DNA from: Caulobacter rhizosphaerae
GTDB lineage: Bacteria > Pseudomonadota > Alphaproteobacteria > Caulobacterales > Caulobacteraceae
Assembly: GCF_010977555.1 (NCBI RefSeq)
Contig: NZ_CP048815.1
Span: 1,914,501-1,978,500 of the forward strand
DNA: 64,000 nt
Reading direction: 5' to 3'
Part shown: positions 19,247 to 27,453 of the stretch, piece after piece
Layout: each line of letters starts with the position of its first letter
Numbering within the stretch: the first letter of the stretch is position 1
Made by a program: the position numbers and the translations under genes
The notes under the pieces: generated by a model
What the model saw: only the letters and a program-made list of their open reading frames with translations
Told to the model about the DNA's origin: nothing
Database searches by the model: none

Positions 19247-20368
19247 CTAGGCGGAATCGCGACCGACCAGCACCGGGGTCATCTGGACCGAAGCGGCGTC
19301 CTCGCCCCCGATGCGGGCGAATAGCGCCTCGACCATGGCCTTGGCGCCGGTGGCGATATCCTGCCGGACGGTGGTGAGGCGCGGCACCGTCTGGGCGGCC
19401 AGCGGGATGTCGTCATAGCCGATGACGCGGATCTGGCCGGGGACGGCCACGCCGCGATCGGCCAGCACGCGCAGGGTCGTCATGGCGATAACGTCGGAGG
19501 CGGCGAAGATCCCGTCGATCGCGTCGCCAACCTTGGCGATGTGGGCGGAGATCTCCTGTTCCATGACGTCGGACGCCAGGTGAACATCGAACTGCAGCGG
19601 AGCGGCCAGCCCGGCCGACTGCAGAGCGGCGCACAGGCCGGCGTGACGCTGGCTGATTTCGGGGGTGCGGACCTCGCCGAGAAAGGCGACGCGGCGCGCT
19701 CCGCCGGCCACCAGGCGGTCGCCCGCCATGCGTCCGCCAGCGAAGTTGTCGGTGCCCACCGAGCAGTGCGCCTGTTCTGGCCAGTGGCTTCCCCAGGCCA
19801 CCAGCGGCCGGTAGTGGGCGGCCGCGCGTTCGATGGCCTCGAACTGGTCCGACTGTCCGATCAGCATCACGCCGTCGAGCATGCCCGAACCGATCACGGC
19901 CTCCAGCCAGTCAGGCGTGTTGGGGATGACGCGCGACAACATGATGTCGTAGCCGTTCTCGGTCAGGGCGTCGGCCAGGTGGCCGAGCATCGCCATGAAG
20001 AACGGGTCCGACAGGTGCTGGCGCTTCTCGTGGCCCAGCGGCACCACGACGCCGACCACGCCCGTACGCTGCGTCCGCAGACGTTTGGCCATCTGGTTGG
20101 GGCGAAAGCCATGTTCCTGGGCCAGCGCCTGGATGCGAGCCTTGGTGTCGGTCTTGACCAAAGGACTGTCGGCCAGGGCGCGCGAGACGGTCGCGGTGTT
20201 CACCCCCGCGAGCTTGGCCAAGTCAGCAAGAGTGCGGATGCGAGCTGGCTTTTCCAGAGACCGTCCCTCTATTCCTGTCGACGTCGATACCCGCGAGCGT
20301 TCGCGATCGGGCCCGTTGCTGCCCTCCGTCAAACGCCAAAGGGCAGTGGAGCTGTACGGCAATCCCAT
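19247..20368 (-). CDS. suxR: LacI-family repressor of the sucrose locus
   Basis: The frame encodes 373 residues. The HTH, LADLAKLAGVNTATVSRAL, begins only near residue 47 although LacI proteins usually start with it, so the true start is probably downstream of 20368 at an unidentified non-ATG codon; I could not fix it. The hinge (RPNQMAKRLRTQRTGVVGVV) and a periplasmic-binding-protein-like sugar domain follow, with FAASDVIAMTTLRVLADRGVAVPGQ-type motifs and a VRQD segment near the end. It lies between amylosucrase and the divergent halogenase. Four operator-like palindromes in the locus fit control of all three transcripts by this protein, probably induced by sucrose or a derivative. Confidence 0.85.
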   Translation of the reverse strand: MGLPYSSTALWRLTEGSNGPDRERSRVSTSTGIEGRSLEKPARIRTLADLAKLAGVNTATVSRALADSPLVKTDTKARIQALAQEHGFRPNQMAKRLRTQRTGVVGVVVPLGHEKRQHLSDPFFMAMLGHLADALTENGYDIMLSRVIPNTPDWLEAVIGSGMLDGVMLIGQSDQFEAIERAAAHYRPLVAWGSHWPEQAHCSVGTDNFAGGRMAGDRLVAGGARRVAFLGEVRTPEISQRHAGLCAALQSAGLAAPLQFDVHLASDVMEQEISAHIAKVGDAIDGIFAASDVIAMTTLRVLADRGVAVPGQIRVIGYDDIPLAAQTVPRLTTVRQDIATGAKAMVEALFARIGGEDAASVQMTPVLVGRDSA

Positions 20369-20431
20369 TCAACCGCCTAGTCCGCGGCGTTTCCCGCCGG
20401 GGCGACGCCGCCGCAACTCGTGTTGCCTTTT

Positions 20432-20447
20432 GTACAAACGATTGCAA
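20432..20447. promoter_or_regulatory. LacI-type operator between lacI and the halogenase gene
   Basis: GTACAAACGATTGCAA, read on the other strand as TTGCAATCGTTTGTAC, has the same TGCAATCGTT core and central CG as the copy before amylosucrase. It ends 26 bp before the halogenase ATG and lies in the divergent gap, so it may control both the halogenase and lacI itself. Confidence 0.7.
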
Positions 20448-20473
20448 TATGAATCTCAAAAAGGAGTTCGGGG

Positions 20474-21982
20474 ATGGATCGAGTCAGGCGTTTGGTCATC
20501 CTGGGCGGCGGCACGGCCGGCTGGATGGCGGCTGCCGCGCTAGCCAAGACCTTCGGGCCCCAGCTGAAGATCGATCTTCTCGAATCCGAAGCGATCGGCA
20601 CGGTGGGGGTCGGCGAGGCGACGATCCCGACGATCCAATGGTTCAACGAGCTGATCGGTCTCGACGAAGCCGAGTTCGTCCGCGCCACCAAGGCCACCTA
20701 CAAGCTGGGCATCGAATTCGTCGACTGGGCCCGGCCGGGCCACCGCTATTTCCATCCGTTCGGGCGCTACGGCGTCGATCTGGGGCCGGTTCCGTTTCAT
20801 CAGCGATGGCTGAAGGCCTGCGCCGAGGGATTGGACCGTCCGTTGTCGGCCTTCTCGTTGGCGACCCAACTGGCGGCCGCCAACCGGTTCGCCAAGCCGA
20901 CCAATGAAGCGCGATCGATCCTCTCGACCCTGGGCTACGCCTATCAGTTCGACGCGATGCTCTACGCGAAATACCTGCGCGGTCTGGCCGAAGCTGGAGG
21001 CGTGACCCGGCGCGAAGGCAAGCTCGAGACGGTGGAGCGCGCCCCGGACACGGGCTTTGTCACGGCGCTCACCACCGATCGCGGTGAGCGGCTGGAGGGC
21101 GACCTCTTCCTTGACTGTTCAGGCTTTCGCGCGCTGCTGATCGACGGGGTGATGGAGGCCGGCTTCGAGGACTGGTCCCACTGGCTGCCGTGTGACCGGG
21201 CCGTCGCCGTGCCCTGCGCCCGCGTGGCCGAAACCACGCCCTATACGCGCGCGACCTTGCGCCCGGCCGGATGGCAATGGCGCATCCCGCTGCAGCACCG
21301 CACCGGCAACGGCTACGTCTATTCCAGCGCCTTCCTCTCCGACGACGAGGCGGCGGCGACGCTGCTGGGCGGCCTGGACGGCGCGGCGCTCGACGCGCCG
21401 CGGTTCCTGCGGTTCAAGGCCGGGTTCCGGCGCGAGACCTGGCGCAAGAACGTCGTGGCCATCGGCCTGTCGTCCGGCTTCCTCGAGCCGCTGGAGTCGA
21501 CCAGCATCCACCTGATCCAGAGCGGCATCGCCAAGCTGATCACCCTGTTCCCCGATCGCGACTGCGACCCAGGCCTGGCGCGGCAGTTCAACACGCTGTT
21601 CGGACGCGACATGGATGGGATCAAGGACTTCCTGATCCTGCACTACCACGCCACCGAAGGACACGAGACGCCGCTGTGGCGGCATACCCGACACATGGCC
21701 TTGCCCGACAGCCTGGTCGACAAGGAAGAGCAGTATCGGCGAGCCGGACGCCTGATGCTGACGTCCGACGAGCTGTTCCGCGAGGCCAGCTGGCTGGCGG
21801 TGCTGGAAGGCCAGGGCGTGCGCGCCCAGGGCTACAGCCCCCTGGCGGACACCCTGGACCCGACCCTCAATCGTCAGCAGCTGGAACAGATCGAGGCGGT
21901 CATCGCGCGGGCGACGCCGACCCTGCCCAGACACGACGACGCCGTCGCCGCGCTGATCGGGGCCCTGGCGACGGCGGTGTAG
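20474..21982 (+). CDS. Flavin-dependent tryptophan-halogenase-like protein
   Basis: The 502-residue protein has the FAD-binding start VILGGGTAGWM (GxGxxG, residues 9-17), GVGEATIPTI near 39-48, and the halogenase signature WQWRIP at residues 267-272. The catalytic lysine position is kept (Lys77 in TYKLGIEF), as is the region of the active-site glutamate (SGFLEPLESTSIHLI). A strong Shine-Dalgarno AAAAAGGAGT precedes the ATG at 20474. Homologues next to TonB receptors and sugar genes are common in Caulobacterales; BrvH of Brevundimonas is one that halogenates indole in vitro. The natural substrate and its place in a sucrose locus remain unknown. Confidence 0.85.
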   Translation: MDRVRRLVILGGGTAGWMAAAALAKTFGPQLKIDLLESEAIGTVGVGEATIPTIQWFNELIGLDEAEFVRATKATYKLGIEFVDWARPGHRYFHPFGRYGVDLGPVPFHQRWLKACAEGLDRPLSAFSLATQLAAANRFAKPTNEARSILSTLGYAYQFDAMLYAKYLRGLAEAGGVTRREGKLETVERAPDTGFVTALTTDRGERLEGDLFLDCSGFRALLIDGVMEAGFEDWSHWLPCDRAVAVPCARVAETTPYTRATLRPAGWQWRIPLQHRTGNGYVYSSAFLSDDEAAATLLGGLDGAALDAPRFLRFKAGFRRETWRKNVVAIGLSSGFLEPLESTSIHLIQSGIAKLITLFPDRDCDPGLARQFNTLFGRDMDGIKDFLILHYHATEGHETPLWRHTRHMALPDSLVDKEEQYRRAGRLMLTSDELFREASWLAVLEGQGVRAQGYSPLADTLDPTLNRQQLEQIEAVIARATPTLPRHDDAVAALIGALATAV

Positions 21983-22015
21983 CCAGGCCGCCGACGATCC
22001 AGGAGCTCCGTCGCC

Positions 22016-24088
22016 CTATCGCGCGCAACTGCGTCGTTCGGGCGGGTTGATGACGATCGTCTTCGCGGCCGTCCGCGCCTTTGGCGGCTGCACCGCCAGG
22101 TAGACCGTGCTCCACAGCTGGGCGGCGTTGGACTCGTCGACATCGGCCTTGCCGGCGCCGAACGGCACGACCTGGTATTGGCCGTCGCGGAAGGCCCAGG
22201 ACCAGAGTTCGGAGCTCTGGACCGCCCGGGTCGCCCGGATCGCGCGCCAGAGCTCGGCTTGCGACGCGACGAGCTTGGCGCGGACCGGCGCGGGTAGGTC
22301 GCATCGCGCCAACTGTCGCTCCAGGCCAGCGGCCAGCAGCGCCTGCTGCCAGGACCAGACCACCGCGCCGTGATAGGCCGCTGGCGTGAAGCGCCTCTGC
22401 GCCTCCGGGGCGGCGAACGCGGCATTGGCCACCACCAGCCCGACATCGGTCATCAGCCCAGCCGGGAACGGGCGCATGATCGCCGTGACATAGGTGTCGA
22501 GGTCGGCCGCCGAGGGGTGGCCGAACAGCAGGTCGAAGCCTTCGTCCGAATTGACGATCGGCACGGGCTTGCCCGCCGCGTCGAGCGACAGGGCATGGAA
22601 CACCAGCGGCTGTCGGCCCAGGGACCGCAAGGCGGGCGCGGCGGGAACGCCCAGCCCTTCCGCATAGGAACGGACCGCCGAGGCGGCGTCGGCGGCCGGC
22701 AGTTGGACCCGAAACAGCGGCGGGGCCTTGGCCCGCCAGACCTGGCCCATGCGGGCGGCGTCGGAGAACAGGGCGCGGTCCTCGGCCGACAGGTAGGGGT
22801 CCAGCAGGCCGGCGCGGTACAGGCGGTCGGCCGCCTCGATCGCCGCGGGGACCAGCGTGGCGTTGACGTCATAGGCATAGACGCCGCCGCCGAGGCCTTC
22901 GTTGCTGTCGCGCCATTCGCCGGTCATCCGGCCGGGCTTGATCGCGATCAGGGTCTTGCTGGAGGGCGCGGCCGCGAACGGGCGGCTCTGCGTCAGCACA
23001 AAGCGCAGATTGCGCACCAGCATCGCGCCGGTGGAGGTCCGGGTCCCGGGCTGGCTTTCGCTCGCCAGGGGCTGGGCCAGCCAGCTTCGCGCCCGCGCCT
23101 GACCGGGTCCCTGCAGATAGTCGGCCGCGACGACGCCCAGCATGTAGTCGTCGTCGACCATGCCGTAGTCGAGTTCCGCCGCGTCGCCGTCGCGCCCGGC
23201 CTTGCGGTTCTGGAGGACGGCGAACTCGCCGATGCCCTCCTCGTGGGCGACCTCGCCGCCGGGCGACAGCCGCGCCATGACCGAATTGAGGCCCGCCTCG
23301 ACCGCCGCCGGTCGCAGGGCGGGCATCAGCAGCCGCACCGACATCAGAGTGTCGCGGCCGAAATAGGTGTTGAAGCGCCAGGACCCGGCGAGGAATTTCT
23401 CGCGGTAGCTCAGGAAGGCCAGGGCGTCGCGCGCCGCCGGGTCAGCGGCGGCGTTGGGGTTCAGCAGCTGCGCGACCGGCATCGGCGTCAGGGGGGCGTC
23501 GCCGCTCAGCGCCGTGATCTCCAGCGCGATCCGCCCGTCGGGCCCCGCGATGATCGCGCCCCGATCGATCCGGCCGGCGACGACGCGGACGGTCAGCTCA
23601 TAGCCCGGCGCGCCGTCCAGGCGCGGGCGACGGTAGCTGATAGTGTCGCCATCGATCCTGGGCGCGACCGCGATCTCGGCGGGGAAGCTGCCGACGGCCT
23701 GATAGTCCCGCAGGTAGCGAACATTGGAGAGGACCGCCTGTTTCGGCGCCAGCCTGGACGCATCGATGCTGGCGCGCACCATCACGCCGTTGAGCCCGCT
23801 GCGCCGGACCGGCTGGAGCGGCTGGTCGAGGCGCCATGCAGCGGGGCGCGCGACGGGTTCGAACCACAGGCCCACGCCGCTGTTGCCGGCCGGGAAAGCC
23901 ACGAGAATGCGCGGGTCGGCGCCGTTGCGCAGCAGCAGGTGCGCCGCGACGCTGTCTTCCCGGATGAAGGCGTTGAGGTTCTGGCCCTCGGTCAGTCGGT
24001 AGGCCAGGTCCGGCGCGGCCAGGGCTTGGTCGCAGAGCGTCAGCGAGCACAGGACGCTGGCGGCGGCCCATCGAAAATCCTTGAACAT
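22016..24088 (-). CDS. Exported glycosidase-like protein with a probable (alpha/alpha)6 barrel
   Basis: The 690-residue protein starts with a signal peptide (MFKDFRWAAASVLCSLTLCDQALAA). Residues about 25-230 form a beta-rich domain. The remainder looks like an (alpha/alpha)6-toroid glycosidase: WRFNTYFGRDTLMSVRLLMP resembles the YFGRDT motif of trehalase and amylo-1,6-glucosidase-like families, followed by HEEGIGEFA and GEWRDSNEGLGGG with acidic catalytic candidates. I cannot assign a CAZy family. It follows the TonB receptor by 72 bp with a hairpin between them, so it probably works on an imported sugar in the periplasm or outer leaflet. Periplasmic cleavage of sucrose or a sucrose-containing oligosaccharide is plausible but inferred from context. 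Confidence 0.65.
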   Translation of the reverse strand: MFKDFRWAAASVLCSLTLCDQALAAPDLAYRLTEGQNLNAFIREDSVAAHLLLRNGADPRILVAFPAGNSGVGLWFEPVARPAAWRLDQPLQPVRRSGLNGVMVRASIDASRLAPKQAVLSNVRYLRDYQAVGSFPAEIAVAPRIDGDTISYRRPRLDGAPGYELTVRVVAGRIDRGAIIAGPDGRIALEITALSGDAPLTPMPVAQLLNPNAAADPAARDALAFLSYREKFLAGSWRFNTYFGRDTLMSVRLLMPALRPAAVEAGLNSVMARLSPGGEVAHEEGIGEFAVLQNRKAGRDGDAAELDYGMVDDDYMLGVVAADYLQGPGQARARSWLAQPLASESQPGTRTSTGAMLVRNLRFVLTQSRPFAAAPSSKTLIAIKPGRMTGEWRDSNEGLGGGVYAYDVNATLVPAAIEAADRLYRAGLLDPYLSAEDRALFSDAARMGQVWRAKAPPLFRVQLPAADAASAVRSYAEGLGVPAAPALRSLGRQPLVFHALSLDAAGKPVPIVNSDEGFDLLFGHPSAADLDTYVTAIMRPFPAGLMTDVGLVVANAAFAAPEAQRRFTPAAYHGAVVWSWQQALLAAGLERQLARCDLPAPVRAKLVASQAELWRAIRATRAVQSSELWSWAFRDGQYQVVPFGAGKADVDESNAAQLWSTVYLAVQPPKARTAAKTIVINPPERRSCAR

Positions 24089-24112
24089 CCAGCCTCTCCA
24101 ACGACGCGAAAA

Positions 24113-24140
24113 GCGGCGGACGCTCGGGTGCGTCCGCCGC
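24113..24140 (-). terminator. Intercistronic hairpin with T-run after the TonB receptor gene
   Basis: On the minus strand GCGGCGGACGC, a six-base loop and GCGTCCGCCGC are followed by TTTTC. It starts 20 bp after the receptor stop and ends 25 bp before the next gene on the same strand. It fits a partial terminator that lowers expression of the glycosidase-like gene relative to the receptor. Confidence 0.65.
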
Positions 24141-24160
24141 CTTGCTCTTAGTCTAGCCTT

Positions 24161-26674
24161 CTAGAAGCGCAGCGTGAGCGAGCCGCCATAGGTTCTTCCG
24201 ACGATGCCGCGGGCGTAGAAATAGCCCGAAGACGCGTTCTGTGTCTGGCCCTGGCGGGGATTGCCCTCGGTCAGGCCGACGACGTCGAAGATGTTGTCGA
24301 CGTTCAAATTGACCTGGAGATTGTCCTTCAGGTTCAGGGCGACCCCGGCGCTGGTCACGCCATAGGAGGGCAGGGCGACGCCGTTGCCGGAGTCCGCATA
24401 GATCTTGCCGACGTACTTGTAGCGGGCATAGACCTCGCCCCGGCCATTGGGCAGCTTGATGCTCGGCGTGATGGTGAACAGTCGGGCCGGCGTCCGTTCG
24501 GGACGGTTGCCGTCATAGGTCGGCTGCGGAACGCCGGCGAGGCTGAGGTTGTTGAGGGTGGGATCCTGGATCACGCCTGAAACATTGACCGAGAACCAGT
24601 CGACGGGCCGGACCATGGCGTCCAGCTCGACGCCCTTGGTCTTGAGGTCGGCCAGGAAGCTGGTCTGTTTCGTGGGATCGGACGGGTCGATGAAGTTGTA
24701 GAACTGGTTGTCGAAATTGGTCCGAAACACCGTGGCTGAGGCGCTGAGGACGCGGCCGTACTCGAAGCGCAGGCCCGCCTCATAGAGTTCGATCTTGGTG
24801 ATCGGATCGGTGTTGTTGGTCTGGAAGCCGTTGGCGTAACGGCCATAGAGCGAGAAGTGCGGCGTGAGCAGATAGCTGGCGCCGATCGTCCAGGCGACCT
24901 TGTCCTGGGTCCGGCGCGTCTCGGTGAACGTGCCGTCGAAGGTTGATCCCACGGTGCGCACGACGCCTGCCACGCCGGGCTGGACCGGCTGATTGACCGC
25001 CGCGGCGTTGCCTTCCAGGTACCGGGCCTTGTCGCTTTCCCAGCGCACGCCGCCGTCGATGTGGATCTTGTCGCCGATCGCCAGTTCGTCGTTGGCGTAG
25101 AGCGACAGCGACTTGTCGGTGCGCCGGCGCATGCCCTGGCCCCAGTTGCCATAGGACACCAGCCCATTGTCGCTGAGCGTGCCGATAACCTGGTTATTGG
25201 CGTCCAGCGAGACGATGTCATAGATGTCGCTGTTGGTCCGGACATCGTTGACAACTGACGCGACCGCCGACTGGTTCTGCCTGCGACTGACGTCATAGTA
25301 CTGGACGCCGGTGGTCAGGGAGTTGGTGAACGACCCGCTCGTGTACTCCCAGCGCGTGCCGATATTGGCCCCGAAGTCGTGGCCCGACTGATAGTCGTGG
25401 TTCAGCGTCGTCTGCTGAAGGAAGCCGTTGCCGTTCAAGGCGTTCAGCGTCGCGGTGTCGTTTGCTCCGGTGACCACGCCCGTACGCAGGTTCTTGATGC
25501 CGAAGCGCGCCGTGGCCGGATAGGCGGCGGTCCCCGCGGTCAGCAGGTCGTTGATCGGCGAACTGGCGCCCGGCGTCAGATAGGTCACCGCGCTGGCCAG
25601 GCCGGCGTTGCCGGTGCCCGAGCCGGGAAACAGGCCGTTGAAGTCGTCCTTCAGGTCCAGATAGCGCGCGCGGGCGAAGATCTCGACGCTGTCGCTGATC
25701 GGCCGCTCGAAATCGACGCGAAGTTGCTTGGTCTTGACCCGCACGCCCTCGCTGAGCCGGAAATCACGGAAGCCGTCGGCTTCGACGAAGGTGGAGACCG
25801 GCACGGCGATGCGGTTGAAGGCGTCCCCGCCGATATTGCCGAACTGGGTGTCCAGCCCGGGGATGCTGCTGGGCTTGCCGTTGCTGTAGGCGTAGGGCTG
25901 GTCGGCGTAATAGGCCGCCTTGATGTCGCCGATCTTGCCGGTGACCCGCAGGAAACCGCCCTCGTCGAAGCGGTATTCCAGCATCCCCTTCAGGCGATAG
26001 CCTTCATAGTCGAAGGTGTTGTCGCGCACGCCGGGGCTGCTCTGGACATAGCCGCCGATATTGAACGCCAGGTTCTTGGCGATCGGGGCGGAGTAGTAGA
26101 AGTCGCCGCGCTTGAGGCCGTAATTGTAGCCCGTGGCCCGCAGAATGCCTTCGGGCTTGTCGAAATTGGGTTTGCGCGAGAGGAAGTTGATCGTCGCGCC
26201 GGCCCCGTTGACGGTCAGGATGCCCGAGGTGCCGCCCTTGACCGCTTCCATCCGATCGATCGTCACGTCTTCGGAGAAGAAGAAGTCGGCCCCGCCGCCT
26301 TGATAGATGACCGGCAGGCCGTCTTCCTGCAGCTGGATGAAGCGTTGGCCGCCGCCCTGCAGGCCGCGCACCGAGTAGTTGTTGGACAACTCGCCGGCCG
26401 TGCCCTCGACGAAGATGCCGGGCACCAGCTCCAGCAGGTCGGCGGTCGAACGCGGGGCCTTGCGTTCCAGATCGGCGCTGGTCGCCAGGGTGATGTCCGC
26501 CGAAGCGGTGATCAGCGGACGATTGCGCGAGGTCATGCCCGTGACGACGATTTCGCTGACGGCCTGCGGGTCGCTCTGGTCGGCGGGTGGTGACGCGGTC
26601 TGAGCCCAGGCGGGAGCGGCAAGGCAGCTGCAACCGGCAAGCAGCAGGGCGCGAAGAGCGTGGCGTTCGTGCAT
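24161..26674 (-). CDS. suxA: TonB-dependent receptor, probable sucrose/oligosaccharide uptake
   Basis: The 837-residue protein has a signal peptide (MHERHALRALLLAGCSCLAAPAWA), a TonB box in EIVVTGMTSRN, a plug domain (VPGIFVEGTAGELSNNYSVRGLQG; MEAVKGGTSGILTVNGAGATINF) and a long beta-barrel ending ...RTYGGSLTLRF. It shares the locus with amylosucrase, an MFS permease and a LacI repressor, the composition of sux loci in Xanthomonas and of the Caulobacter sucrose region. Two LacI-type operators 21 bp apart sit just upstream of the ATG. The receptor would carry the sugar across the outer membrane. Sucrose is inferred from the neighbours. Confidence 0.85.
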   Translation of the reverse strand: MHERHALRALLLAGCSCLAAPAWAQTASPPADQSDPQAVSEIVVTGMTSRNRPLITASADITLATSADLERKAPRSTADLLELVPGIFVEGTAGELSNNYSVRGLQGGGQRFIQLQEDGLPVIYQGGGADFFFSEDVTIDRMEAVKGGTSGILTVNGAGATINFLSRKPNFDKPEGILRATGYNYGLKRGDFYYSAPIAKNLAFNIGGYVQSSPGVRDNTFDYEGYRLKGMLEYRFDEGGFLRVTGKIGDIKAAYYADQPYAYSNGKPSSIPGLDTQFGNIGGDAFNRIAVPVSTFVEADGFRDFRLSEGVRVKTKQLRVDFERPISDSVEIFARARYLDLKDDFNGLFPGSGTGNAGLASAVTYLTPGASSPINDLLTAGTAAYPATARFGIKNLRTGVVTGANDTATLNALNGNGFLQQTTLNHDYQSGHDFGANIGTRWEYTSGSFTNSLTTGVQYYDVSRRQNQSAVASVVNDVRTNSDIYDIVSLDANNQVIGTLSDNGLVSYGNWGQGMRRRTDKSLSLYANDELAIGDKIHIDGGVRWESDKARYLEGNAAAVNQPVQPGVAGVVRTVGSTFDGTFTETRRTQDKVAWTIGASYLLTPHFSLYGRYANGFQTNNTDPITKIELYEAGLRFEYGRVLSASATVFRTNFDNQFYNFIDPSDPTKQTSFLADLKTKGVELDAMVRPVDWFSVNVSGVIQDPTLNNLSLAGVPQPTYDGNRPERTPARLFTITPSIKLPNGRGEVYARYKYVGKIYADSGNGVALPSYGVTSAGVALNLKDNLQVNLNVDNIFDVVGLTEGNPRQGQTQNASSGYFYARGIVGRTYGGSLTLRF

Positions 26675-26732
26675 GGATCCTCCCCAAGGAAATCGGGTCC
26701 CCGCTTGAGATTGCGGGTGTGCCCATAGGCGA

Positions 26733-26748
26733 TGTAGAACGATTGCAA
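26733..26748. promoter_or_regulatory. LacI-type operator 1 upstream of the TonB receptor
   Basis: TGTAGAACGATTGCAA, on the other strand TTGCAATCGTTCTACA, carries the shared TTGCAATCGTT core with central CG at 26740-26741. It is the proximal of two sites before the receptor gene. Confidence 0.65.
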
Positions 26749-26753
26749 TTTCA

Positions 26754-26769
26754 TTGCAATCGTTTGTTT
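26754..26769. promoter_or_regulatory. LacI-type operator 2 upstream of the TonB receptor
   Basis: TTGCAATCGTTTGTTT has its central CG at 26761-26762, exactly 21 bp (two helical turns) from the CG of the first site and in the opposite orientation. Paired sites on one face of the helix suggest cooperative binding and tight repression of the receptor. Confidence 0.65.
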
Positions 26770-26988
26770 TCCAGCTTCACATTACTCATGTCGTCTCCAA
26801 TCACAGGTAATCGCCGGCAGCTATCAAAGGTTGCGCGGATGAAATCGCCATGCCGCGAGACGCCGCCAAATGGGCGCGATCCTGCGGATGTCTCGCTGCG
26901 GAACATGGCCCGATCGGGCCTCTTCAAGGCGTCCAAATGCTCTGAAGCAGTGGCCGGCTCATCGGCCCCAGCCCGCCGTGCGCCCGCC

Positions 26989-27453
26989 TCAGTTCACTCG
27001 CCGCGCCGCGCCGGGCAGGTGCAGCGAGAACTCCGGGATCGCGGCGTCGAACACCTCGCCGGCCTCGGTCATCATCTGGAAGTGGCCGACCATCGCGCCG
27101 GACGGTGTCGGCAGCGGGCAACTGCTGACATAGCGGAACGCCTCGCGCGGCCGCAGTTCCGGCTGTTCGCCGACCACGCCGGAGCCCTCGACCTCGGTCG
27201 ACCGGTTCAGGCCGTCGGTGATCGTCCATGATCGCGCGACCAACTGCACGGTCTCAACGCCGTGGTTCTCGATCTCGACCGTATAGGCCCACATCCACAG
27301 GCCTTCGTCGGGCGCGGAGTCCTCGGGCTGATAGACCGGCGAGACGCGCACGACGATGTCGCGGGTGCGCGCTTCGTAGATGCCCGCATCGGCGCCGCGA
27401 CGGCGACGGATCCGCTTCAAGGGCGGGGAGGATTCACGCCTGATCGAGCGCAC
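26989..27453 (-). CDS. apaG: ApaG-like protein
   Basis: The 154-residue protein carries an ApaG fold from about residue 25: RDIVVRVSPVYQPEDS, WAYTVEIENHG, VQLVARSWTITDGLN, GVVGEQPELRPREAFRYVSSCPLPTPSGAMVGHFQM. This immunoglobulin-like domain is also found in Fbx3 and polymerase-delta-interacting protein 2. In enterobacteria apaG clusters with ksgA and apaH; its biochemical role is not firmly established. The start is a GTG at 27453 that overlaps the 3' end of metZ by 20 bp, so the genes are coupled. The basic N-terminal 20 residues before the conserved domain suggest the start is not certain. Confidence 0.9.
   Translation of the reverse strand: MRSIRRESSPPLKRIRRRRGADAGIYEARTRDIVVRVSPVYQPEDSAPDEGLWMWAYTVEIENHGVETVQLVARSWTITDGLNRSTEVEGSGVVGEQPELRPREAFRYVSSCPLPTPSGAMVGHFQMMTEAGEVFDAAIPEFSLHLPGAARRVN

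Larger units (their letters stand above)
26675..26988. other. Receptor promoter region and remaining non-coding stretch
   Basis: This 314-bp gap holds the two LacI-type operators near its left end, where the leftward receptor promoter must lie. From about 26790 to 26988 I see no supported gene, hairpin or repeat; short frames there lack ribosome binding sites and codon bias. Confidence 0.5.
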
